Under the pieces are notes generated by a model. The model was not told the DNA's origin. It did not search any database and worked only from the letters and a program-made list of their open reading frames with translations. Shown here piece after piece: positions 21,919-32,213 of a stretch of DNA of 64,000 nucleotides. Position 1 is the stretch's first letter, and each line of letters opens with the position of its first letter. The translations under genes and the position numbers were made by a program. This DNA is from UBA7803 sp034522075 (GTDB taxonomy: Bacteria; Pseudomonadota; Gammaproteobacteria; Pseudomonadales; Azotimanducaceae): assembly GCA_034522075.1 (NCBI GenBank), contig JAXHLO010000006.1, positions 186,001 through 250,000 on the forward strand, given 5' to 3'.

Positions 21919-23149
21919 GGGCGGACCTCCTCAGCAGAGCCTCGGCCACTTCCACGCCGCTGGCAAAAGCGTCTTCATGGAACCCCCAGCCCCAGTATGC
22001 GCCGCAGTAATAGGTGTTGCGCACACCGTTGATCTCATCGCGGCGCTTCTGCGCGAACCGCGCATGGCGGGTGAATACCGGGTGCGCGTAGTCGCGCCTG
22101 CTCCATACCCGTTGCAGTTCACGGCCCGGGTTCAGAGTAACGAAAAACTGTTGCTGGCGATCCAGGGACTGCAGGAGGTTCATCCAGTAGCTGACCTGAC
22201 ATTGTCCCGGCAGGCTTTCGTCCACCACGGCATTCCAACTGGACCACGCGGCACGGCGCAGCGGCATCACTGACGGGTCGGAGTGCACCACCACCAGATT
22301 GCGCTGATACCGGATCGCGCCGAGGATGTCCCGTTCCGCCGGCGACGGGTCCTGCAGGACCGCCAGGGCCTGGTCGCTGTGGCACGCCAGCACAACAACG
22401 TCGAAATTGTGAGCCCCGGAGAGCGTCGTCACAGTGGCAGCATTGGGCTGGCGGGCTATGCGCAATACCGGGTCGCCCGTGCACAGCCGGCCTTTGAAGC
22501 GCTCCGCAAAAGCCTTCAGATAGCTACCGGACCCGCCTTCCACCACCTGCCACTGGGGTCGGCCGTTCACCTGCAACAATCGATGCTGATTCATGAAGGC
22601 GACCACGTGGGCAATGGGCAAGGTCAGTGCGTCGCCGGTGGGCAGTGACCACAAGGCCGCGCACATGGGTACCAGATGCGCCTGGGCAAACGCCCGGCCG
22701 TAACCTTCCTGATCAAGGTACTGCCCCAGAGTCCGGCCATCGTCGACGGTCACCTCACCGGCCTCACGGTAGAAGCGGCGCAGGTCGGCCAGCATGCCGA
22801 TGAATCCCGGTGAAAGCAGATTGCGGCGCCGGCAGAGCAAAGCGTTGATATTCCGCGTACCGTATTCCAGACCGCTGTTGCGGTTGCTGACCGCGAAAGA
22901 CATGTCCGTGGCGCAGGCACCGACCCCCAACTCCCCCAGCCAGGCGCTGAAGCGCGGATAGTTGTGCTCGTTGAATACGATGAACCCGGAATCCACCCGA
23001 TACGTGCGCCCGCCAGCCAGAATGGCATGGGTGTCCGTGTGTCCGCCGATGCGGCGGGCCGCCTCGAACACGGTAACGTCAGCGTGCTCCTGCAGCGCAT
23101 GGGCTGCGGCTATTCCGGCGATGCCCGCCCCGACCACGGCAACTTTCAT
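21908..23149 (-). CDS. FAD-dependent amine-oxidase-like oxidoreductase
   Basis: This 413-residue flavoprotein has the Rossmann motif VAVVGAGIAGIAAAHALQEH, the following FEAARRIGGHTDTH, and the C-terminal FAD block YYCGAYWGWGFHEDAFASG. It belongs to the NAD(P)/FAD desaturase-like group seen next to DUF1365 and CFA-like genes. In Rhodobacter sphaeroides, related genes take part in furan fatty-acid formation; equivalence here is inferred from neighbourhood. ATG 23149 places the dinucleotide motif at the N-terminus. It is the first gene of the minus-strand operon. Confidence 0.92.
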   Translation of the reverse strand: MKVAVVGAGIAGIAAAHALQEHADVTVFEAARRIGGHTDTHAILAGGRTYRVDSGFIVFNEHNYPRFSAWLGELGVGACATDMSFAVSNRNSGLEYGTRNINALLCRRRNLLSPGFIGMLADLRRFYREAGEVTVDDGRTLGQYLDQEGYGRAFAQAHLVPMCAALWSLPTGDALTLPIAHVVAFMNQHRLLQVNGRPQWQVVEGGSGSYLKAFAERFKGRLCTGDPVLRIARQPNAATVTTLSGAHNFDVVVLACHSDQALAVLQDPSPAERDILGAIRYQRNLVVVHSDPSVMPLRRAAWSSWNAVVDESLPGQCQVSYWMNLLQSLDRQQQFFVTLNPGRELQRVWSRRDYAHPVFTRHARFAQKRRDEINGVRNTYYCGAYWGWGFHEDAFASGVEVAEALLRRSARAA

Positions 23150-23333
23150 GGCCGGCAGCACGGCGGCATCGATGCAACCGGGAATTCAGGAGGCGTACAA
23201 CTACCTGCACCAGACATAGCGGACTCACTTTTCAAGAGCCTCGCACTTTGCGTACCGTGCCGTGAATGCCGCGTCAATGCCGCCATGGCAGCCGTTCACA
23301 GCTGTTTCACGGATCACCGTTCATCATCCGTTG

Positions 23334-23906
23334 ATGAAAACAGCTTTTTCCCTTCTACGCCCACTGCTGCTGATCGCTGCCCTGGTGGCAGCCGCGGCCG
23401 GGTGCAGTCAAACAAGCGCCGGCGCCTATGCAGACCGCTATACGGCGGCACTGGAGCGCCTGCCAGGCACAACGCAAGTGACCCCCGCCATGACCGAGCG
23501 CTTCGTGGCGTTCTTCTCCCACGAGGGCAGCGCCGACCCGGGCGATATATACGGCGAGCCGCTGTACTTCAGCGATACCCTGGTCACCACCGACGAGCGG
23601 ACCGTGGCACTGCGCCACCTGCGCCGCATGCGTGACGCTGCCGGTAGTTTACAGGTGCACGTGCTCGACGAACTGGTCAGGGGCGCGGACGTGTATCTGA
23701 TCTGGCAGATGCAGGCCTCTTTCAAAGCGCTTGGCCGTGAAGCCGATTCCAATACCGTGGGCGTCACCCACCTGCGCTTCGACGAGGACGGGCGTATCAT
23801 TCTGCACCAGGACTTCTGGGACAGTGCCGAGGGTTTCTACGGCCATGTGCCCGTCCTCGGGGGACTTATAAACACCGTCAAGGGGCGTTTTGCCGATGCC
23901 GATTGA
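23334..23906 (+). CDS. SnoaL/NTF2-like lipoprotein
   Basis: This 190-residue protein has a lipoprotein signal (LLLIAALVAAAAGCSQTSAG, with Cys as probable lipidation site) followed by an NTF2/SnoaL-type cone-fold domain (YGEPLYFSDTLVTTDERTVA, VTHLRFDEDGRIILHQDFWD). Genes of this type sit in the same kind of fatty-acid clusters. It is divergent from the FAD oxidoreductase across a gap of 184 bases, which should contain both promoters. ATG 23334 gives the signal peptide directly. Confidence 0.8.
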   Translation: MKTAFSLLRPLLLIAALVAAAAGCSQTSAGAYADRYTAALERLPGTTQVTPAMTERFVAFFSHEGSADPGDIYGEPLYFSDTLVTTDERTVALRHLRRMRDAAGSLQVHVLDELVRGADVYLIWQMQASFKALGREADSNTVGVTHLRFDEDGRIILHQDFWDSAEGFYGHVPVLGGLINTVKGRFADAD

Positions 23907-24637
23907 ATCATTGCCCGGGTTCCGCACCCTGCGCCGCGCTGCCGCAATACCGGCAGCGGCGCTGCTGCTGGCCGCTGCCCCCGCCTGGAGCGATGCCCGG
24001 GCCGAGGTTTATCAATTCGACGTTTTCTGACAATGACAGGCCCATCGGCGAGCACCGCTGGGAGATCGTCCGGGATGATCAGGCCACCCTCGTGAGATCC
24101 CGGGCCGTATTCGAGTTCAAGGTGCTGTTCGTGACCGCCTACCGTTATCGGCACCACGCCAACGAACTGTGGCGCGACGGTTGCCTGGTCGCCCTGGCCT
24201 CCGCTACCGACGACAACGGTAAGCCTTTCACGGTAGCCGCCGAACGCCGGGAAGGCGGTCTGGAACTGACCCGCCGGGAGCCGCAAAGACAGACCGACCG
24301 CATCGATAGCGAGTGTCCGGCCACGTTCGCCTACTGGGACCCGGAACGGCTGCGCCGGGACAGCCTGATCAACGCCCAGAGCGGGGACGCCGCAGCCACC
24401 ACCCTGACCCGGGAGGGCACGGAGATGCTCAACGGCGAAAGCACCGTCCGCTATCGCCTGGAGGTGGATCAGGCGCCGACCATCACGCTGTGGTACCGGG
24501 AGCGCGACGGGCAATGGCTGCAGCTGCGTACGCAACGCAATGACGGCTTGCTCGAATACCGCCTCGACAGCACCGAGGCGCGTTCCGCGCCTGCCATCGA
24601 TGCAGACGCCGGGGTCGAAACGCCAACCGTAAGCTAA
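23896..24637 (+). pseudogene. DUF6134-like secreted protein, frameshifted after the signal peptide
   Basis: ATG 23896 overlaps the preceding gene and gives a signal peptide (LRRAAAIPAAALLLAAAPAW) followed by EVYQFDVF, then TGA at 24028-24030. The rest of the protein is in the next frame: DNDRPIGEHRWEIVRDDQAT, FEFKVLFVTAYRYRHHANEL and ITLWYRERDGQWLQLRTQRN, the pattern of DUF6134 periplasmic proteins. A single base change near 24,025 would restore it. Given other frameshifts in conserved genes of this window, a sequencing error is quite possible. Confidence 0.75.
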
Positions 24638-25896
24638 CCGCCCTCCGGATCGTCGCCCACCAGCATCTCGCCGATACCCCGCACCGGGCGGCCCTCCGAC
24701 GCTTGCGGCGGCTGAATACCCAGCAGCCGCGCCACCGTGGGGGCCAGGTCGACCTGATGAATTTCCGCAACACTCAGATCATCCGGCACGCCGCGCCCCA
24801 GGGCATAGAACACCCCGCTCATGTGCGGGTGGCGCGGATCATAGCCGTGGCCGCCGAAGCTGGCCCCCAGGGCGTGCAGCCAGCCCCGCAGGCGCCCGGC
24901 CAGACCCGGCGGCCGGGAAAAGGTATAGGGCGGTTCGGTGAAAACGACGATGTCGCCCGTTCTGTGCGCATGAGTCATTCGATACGCTTCGGGCACGTCG
25001 GCGCGCCGAAAGGCACGCAGCGGCGCCAGGGTCTCGACGGCGCGCAAGGCCGCTTCCGTCCGTGACGGGTCTGCCAGATAGACCTGCGCCACCGCGCTGC
25101 CGATGACTCTGGCATCAATGCCGTCATTCTCGAGGGCGCCGCGCAGATCCAGGTATTGCGCCATATCCGTCATGCCGTGGTCGCTGACCAGGATCAACGT
25201 CGTGTAGGGCCACAGTCCGAGCTCGTCCATCCCGGCCAGCAGGTCCTGCAGTCTCTGGTCCTGAGAGCGCAGCTGGCTGATGACCGCGTCGCTGTCCGGA
25301 CCGTGATCGTGGCCCACACTGTCCGCACCGGCCCAATAGCTCATGATCAAGCGGGGACGTTCTGCAGCCGGTAACGACAGCCATTCGAGAATCTGCGCAA
25401 CTTTGTCGGACTCCGGCCGATCGCCATCGAACGGCGCGATCCGGAAACGGGTGCCCTGGCCGCGCCAGTCGCTCTCCGACCCCACCCAGAAATAGGTGGC
25501 CGCCGGCACGCCCTGGCGCTCCGCGGCGATCCACAGCGGCTCGGCCTCGATCCAGTCGGCGTCACTGCTATAGCGGTAGACACCGCGCTGCCGGTCGATG
25601 AAGTGATTGTCGATGATGCCGTGGCGGTCGGGATAGGTACCGGTCGCCAGCGATACGTGGCCGGGAAAAGTATTGGATGGCCGCACGGGTATCAGGCGCC
25701 CGGCCCGCAGACCGTCCCGCTCCAGGCGTTCGAGACCGGGCAGTGCCGCGCGCTCCGGGTAGTCGTGGCGCACGCCGTCCCAGGACAGTACCACCACCAC
25801 CGGCTCGGGAACTTCGACCGTTTCGGTGGCGGCAATCAGGCCCGCTGGTGCGCTGACCAGCAACACCAGAATGAGACGCGCGGGCAGGCCCATCAT
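24634..25896 (-). CDS. Ectonucleotide pyrophosphatase/phosphodiesterase-type alkaline phosphatase family protein
   Basis: This 420-residue secreted enzyme has a signal peptide (LILVLLVSAPAGLIAATETV). It follows the NPP plan: metal and nucleophile region LSWDGVRHDYP and RPSNTFPGHVSLATGTYPDR (the Thr is the nucleophile), HFIDRQRG, SVGHDHGP, ILVSDHGM and GGHGYDPRHPHMSGVF. It hydrolyses phosphodiester or pyrophosphate bonds of nucleotides or lipids in the periplasm. The start overlaps the upstream gene (ATGA). The last codons lie tail to tail with the DUF6134-like gene. Confidence 0.9.
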   Translation of the reverse strand: MMGLPARLILVLLVSAPAGLIAATETVEVPEPVVVVLSWDGVRHDYPERAALPGLERLERDGLRAGRLIPVRPSNTFPGHVSLATGTYPDRHGIIDNHFIDRQRGVYRYSSDADWIEAEPLWIAAERQGVPAATYFWVGSESDWRGQGTRFRIAPFDGDRPESDKVAQILEWLSLPAAERPRLIMSYWAGADSVGHDHGPDSDAVISQLRSQDQRLQDLLAGMDELGLWPYTTLILVSDHGMTDMAQYLDLRGALENDGIDARVIGSAVAQVYLADPSRTEAALRAVETLAPLRAFRRADVPEAYRMTHAHRTGDIVVFTEPPYTFSRPPGLAGRLRGWLHALGASFGGHGYDPRHPHMSGVFYALGRGVPDDLSVAEIHQVDLAPTVARLLGIQPPQASEGRPVRGIGEMLVGDDPEGG

Positions 25897-26363
25897 GATC
25901 GGGCCTGCCGCGGCCGGGTCATGCGCTGCACTTCGGCGAGTATCGGCATGGCAGCGAGATCGGCATTCGTCAGCCGGCTCCAGTCGAGGCCCGCCGGCGC
26001 CGGCAGCGGCTCATCGACCCGCAGGGTCCGGGTCGGGGTGCAGATCAGCGTCAGAGGCAGGTCGAAGGCATCGCGCGGAAAATCCTCTACCACCTGCAGG
26101 TCGTGCACGGTGGTGGCAACCGGCACAGCGTCGAAGCCCAGCTCGCGCACGGGACGCTGCGGTGAATCCGGGTTCACCTTGATGGCCCGGGCGTCGCGCC
26201 AGGGCGGCTCTTCGAACAGGCGGCGCGCGGCATCCTCGGCGCCGGCAAAATTGGGGATTCTCCCTTGAGGTGGAAAAGGGAAGCGCGCCTGGCCCTGCTC
26301 GGCCAGTGCATCCCACGCCCACTGCCGCGCCGACTGCTTGGATTCGAACCCAGCTTCACTCAC
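25893..26363 (-). CDS. 5-formyltetrahydrofolate cyclo-ligase-like protein, internally shortened
   Basis: This 156-residue protein starts AGFESKQSARQWAWDALAEQ, then FPFPPQGRIPNFAGAEDAAR and IKVNPDSPQRPVRE, as in the MTHFS-like family of about 230 residues. Directly after that it continues with VPVATTVHDLQVVEDFPRDA and ICTPTRTLRVDE, the family C-terminus. About 70 residues with the usual GxGxGYxD-like segment are missing, but the frame is kept. Function is therefore doubtful. GTG 26363 gives the conserved start; a longer frame from 26471 adds non-conserved residues. Confidence 0.75.
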   Translation of the reverse strand: MSEAGFESKQSARQWAWDALAEQGQARFPFPPQGRIPNFAGAEDAARRLFEEPPWRDARAIKVNPDSPQRPVRELGFDAVPVATTVHDLQVVEDFPRDAFDLPLTLICTPTRTLRVDEPLPAPAGLDWSRLTNADLAAMPILAEVQRMTRPRQARS

Positions 26364-26454
26364 GCAATCGGGCTCCGTACGGTCAATCAACACCCCCCAG
26401 TGTACTGACAGAAGATGACAATCAGTACACTCTGCGAAGATCAGTGGAGCCCCT

Positions 26455-27738
26455 ATGGCGAATTTCATCATCGCTCGTTACCCGGCGCTGGGCTTTCCCC
26501 TGTACCGGCGTTTCTGGCTGGCCTCTTTCGCCTCGGTGGGAGCAACGCAGCTCATTACCCTGGGTCAGGGCTGGCTGATCTTCGAGCTGTCCGGATCGGC
26601 ATTTCAACTCGGCGTGCTGGGTGCCGCAGCATCACTGCCCAACATGCTCATGACCCTGGCGGGCGGCGTCATCGCCGACCGCTTCGACAAACGCCATATT
26701 CTCATGTGCACCTCGCTCACCACGGCGCTGCTGCTTCTGGCCCTGGCCTGGCTGGACGCGTCCGGTCAGGTGGCGGTGTGGCACGTGCTCGGCATTGCGG
26801 CCCTGATCTCCATGATTACCGGGCTCGACTGGCCGGTGCGGGTATCCCTGTATCCGCAGCTCATCGACCGGGCCGCGTTCATGAGCGCGGTGGCCCTGAA
26901 CTCCTTCATCTGGCAGGCGAGCCGCATGGCCATACCCGCCGCCGGCGGCATCATCATCGCCGCCGCTGATACCTGGGCCGTGTTCGCCCTGGGAGCGCTG
27001 GGTTTTCTGACCATGTTCACCGTGATCGCGACCATCCCGCTGACGCGCATCCCGGCAGCCGCCGGTTCGGCCTGGTCGCAGGTTCGCGAAGGCGTGCGCT
27101 TCATCCGGCATACGCCGCTGTTCCGCTGGCTGATCACGGCCACTTTCGTGGGGATGTTCTTTTCCCAGTCGTACAACCAGATCATGCCGGTGTTTGCCGA
27201 TCTGCTGGACTCCGGTGAGACCGGCTTCGGCTATCTGCTGTCGGCCGGCGGCGTGGGCTCGGTGATCGGCACCCTGCTCATCGGCGGCGTGAACCGCCAT
27301 CGGCGGCTGGGACGGGTCATGCTCGGCGGGGCCGCGCTGGCCGCCCTGACGGCCATGGTATTCGCGGCGCTGGCCGAGGCCGGGTGGTTCTCTCTGGCGT
27401 TACTGGCCGTGATGCTCGGTTCGCTGTTCACGTCGGTGTTCATGATCAGCTCGATGACCGTGCTGCAGCTCAGCGTACCGGATGAGCTGCGCGGCCGGGT
27501 CATGGGCATTCATACCATGGGCTTCAGTCTGATGCCCCTGGGCGGGCTGCTGCTGGGTGCCCTGGCCGAGCGTCTGGGCGCGGCGCCGGCGGTGTGGATC
27601 GGCAGCGGCATCTACCTGGCGGTGGTGGTGTGGATCAGTGCCGCGCGGCCGCTGATCCGGCGTCTGGACGGCAAGGCGGTAAGCGACGCCCACGCCGACG
27701 CAGGCCCGGGAACTACCGGAGTTGCTGCGGGCCGTTGA
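26455..27738 (+). CDS. MFS transporter (EntS/MFS_3 type)
   Basis: This 427-residue inner-membrane protein has twelve predicted helices. The N-terminal FPLYRRFWLASFASVGATQL, loop 2-3 GGVIADRFDKRHILMCTSLT, and the later VPDELRGRVMGIHTMGFSLM are typical of the MFS_3 (enterobactin exporter-like) group. It probably exports a small compound by proton antiport. The substrate is unknown. It is divergent from the MTHFS-like gene. Confidence 0.9.
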   Translation: MANFIIARYPALGFPLYRRFWLASFASVGATQLITLGQGWLIFELSGSAFQLGVLGAAASLPNMLMTLAGGVIADRFDKRHILMCTSLTTALLLLALAWLDASGQVAVWHVLGIAALISMITGLDWPVRVSLYPQLIDRAAFMSAVALNSFIWQASRMAIPAAGGIIIAAADTWAVFALGALGFLTMFTVIATIPLTRIPAAAGSAWSQVREGVRFIRHTPLFRWLITATFVGMFFSQSYNQIMPVFADLLDSGETGFGYLLSAGGVGSVIGTLLIGGVNRHRRLGRVMLGGAALAALTAMVFAALAEAGWFSLALLAVMLGSLFTSVFMISSMTVLQLSVPDELRGRVMGIHTMGFSLMPLGGLLLGALAERLGAAPAVWIGSGIYLAVVVWISAARPLIRRLDGKAVSDAHADAGPGTTGVAAGR

Positions 27739-27771
27739 CTCTGCTGCAGTGCGCGCCAACAGGAGTACGAC

Positions 27772-27987
27772 ATGCATGACGCAGGAAAATGGATCATCGT
27801 GGCGGGGGCCGTGCTGATCGTCATCGGCCTGCTGACCCAGACCGGTGCGTTAAGCTGGTTCGGGCGGCTGCCCGGGGACATCCGTATCGAGAGGCCGAAC
27901 AGCTCGTTCTATTTTCCCATCACGTCCATGGTGATTGTGTCGATCGTGCTGTCGGTGCTGGTCAACCTGTTGCGCCGGTTCTTCTGA
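27772..27987 (+). CDS. DUF2905 small membrane protein
   Basis: This 71-residue protein has two membrane helices (WIIVAGAVLIVIGLLTQTGA and FPITSMVIVSIVLSVLVNLL) and the linking LSWFGRLPGDIRIERPNSSF, the DUF2905 signature. The function is unknown. It follows the MFS gene by 33 bases and may share its transcript. Confidence 0.92.
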   Translation: MHDAGKWIIVAGAVLIVIGLLTQTGALSWFGRLPGDIRIERPNSSFYFPITSMVIVSIVLSVLVNLLRRFF

Positions 27988-28006
27988 GCGGCGGCGTCAG
28001 GCCGGG

Positions 28007-28609
28007 TCAGCCGTTGACCACGCGGTCGTGGCCGTCACGGGCCATCTCGAGCTGCTGCTCCAGCGCCTGCAGAGCACGATTCTGCAGCTCCCGTTCCCGA
28101 CTCAGCTCCTCCACCCGGCGCTGCTCGGCCTGCAGCGCCTTGTTGGCCCGCTCCAGCGCTTCCCGGACTTCCGTCAGCTCCGTGGCCGCCGCCACATTCG
28201 CGGCCGCCGCCACGTTCGTGGCGGCGGAGGCATCCTCTGCGGACGCCGGCGTTTCGCCGAGGTCGCTGTCGAGGATCTCCCCCGTTGCTGTGTCACCGGC
28301 TGCGGCGGGTTGTGCCCGCAGGCGTTCCAGTTCTGCCGCCAGGCGGTCGCGCTCTGCTGTCAGCTCGGCGAGGCCGGCTGAAGCTTCTTCCCGGGCGCGC
28401 AATTCGCCGTGGGCCGCGTCGAGCTGCTCGTCGCGCTTGCGCAGGGCGGTTTCCATCTGCGGCAGACGGCCGCGCAGCTCCATGAGCTGACGCTCCAGCG
28501 CCGACTCACGGTCCACGGCCTGCAGATTGCGCCACAGCCAGCCGGCGGCGGCACCGACCCCCAGGGCCAGCAGCAGGTAAACGAAGATTTTGCCGATGAG
28601 ATAGATCAC
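28007..28609 (-). CDS. Membrane-anchored coiled-coil protein
   Basis: This 200-residue protein has an N-terminal membrane helix (GKIFVYLLLALGVGAAAGWL) followed by long coiled coil (ERQLMELRGRLPQMETALRK to ELTAERDRLAAELERLRAQ) and a second coiled stretch at the C-terminus. Between them is an Ala-rich linker with a repeated TNVAAAANVAAATE. It overlaps the upstream OmpA-family gene by 4 bases. A structural or scaffold role with that OmpA-like protein is plausible but unproven. Confidence 0.8.
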   Translation of the reverse strand: MIYLIGKIFVYLLLALGVGAAAGWLWRNLQAVDRESALERQLMELRGRLPQMETALRKRDEQLDAAHGELRAREEASAGLAELTAERDRLAAELERLRAQPAAAGDTATGEILDSDLGETPASAEDASAATNVAAAANVAAATELTEVREALERANKALQAEQRRVEELSRERELQNRALQALEQQLEMARDGHDRVVNG

Positions 28610-29311
28610 GCGTCTGCTCCCAGGATGCGGAACTCCAGGCGACGGTTGGCCGCCCGCCCCGCCTCGCTCGTATTGTCGGCGACCGGCTGGGTCTCGCCAT
28701 AACCCACAGCCTCGAGCTGCTCCGGCGGTACGCCGCTCTGCACCAGATAGCGCACGGCCACCTCGGCGCGGCGCTGGCTGAGCTTGCGGTTCATGGCGGC
28801 ATCGCCGCGATCGTCGGTGTGACTGGCCACTTCAAAGGCGGCGCCGCAACCGCGGGCGATGCCGGCCACCATGGCCAGCACCGGCAGGCTCGACGCGGAC
28901 AGCTCAGCACGGCCGGTCTTGAACGTCACCCGGCGATCTTTCAGATATTCGTCGATACGCTTCTGGCAGGTGCCGGCTTCACCGATGATGGCGATGCGAT
29001 TGTCCACACCGGCCACACCGGGCACCCCGGCGGCAATCTCCCCCGCCTGCTCACGGGCCGGGTGATCGGGCGCGGCGCCGGTGAGCAGCAGATGCTGGCC
29101 GCGCCCTTCCACTGACCCAGAAGAGATCTTCGCGCTCTACGGCGGCGACGGCCGCGGTGCTCACCTCGGCCTGGATGTCGGCTGCTTCCATGAAGATGCA
29201 CACGAACAGCAACGTGAGGAACACCGCACCGGTGCCGGTCGCGATTTCAAAGCGGGTGAAGCGAAAATCCATATCCACGTGGGCTTCGGGCCAATGCACA
29301 AGTATGGTCAT
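28606..29311 (-). pseudogene. BON/OmpA-family envelope protein, one frameshift
   Basis: The first frame (ATG 29311 or 29272) gives RFTRFEIATGTGAVFLTLLF, a membrane anchor, then EREDLFWVS. The second frame continues GRGQHLLLTGAAPDHPAREQ (a BON-like lipid-binding domain) and the OmpA peptidoglycan-binding domain FEVASHTDDRGDAAMNRKLS with GYGETQPVADNTSEAGRAAN and NRRLEFRI. One base shift near 29,100 separates them. Together they make a membrane-anchored, peptidoglycan-linked protein of about 230 residues. The shift may be a sequence error, as the rest is well conserved. Confidence 0.8.
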
Positions 29312-29388
29312 CCGGCGCCGGCGGCAGCGTTAACCAGGTCGCATTCCTGCCGGCCGGGCGCGGTCCCTGCCTTCAGTATAGTCGGCGG

Positions 29389-32088
<2,700 letters not shown>

Positions 32089-32213
32089 GCGCGGTGGTTC
32101 GATTTCCGGGTTGGGCACAACCTACGCCAAGGGCCCGGGCGGGTCCATCCCCGGAGTGTTCTGGTAGACTCCCGACATTGAATCACGTTTCAGAAATGAT
32201 GGGGGAGAGGAAC

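Noticed and set aside
23150..23333. ECF sigma (ChrR-type) promoter for the lipid cluster
   Set aside because: A TGATCC-like hexamer occurs on the minus strand but no matching -10 element follows at the right distance.
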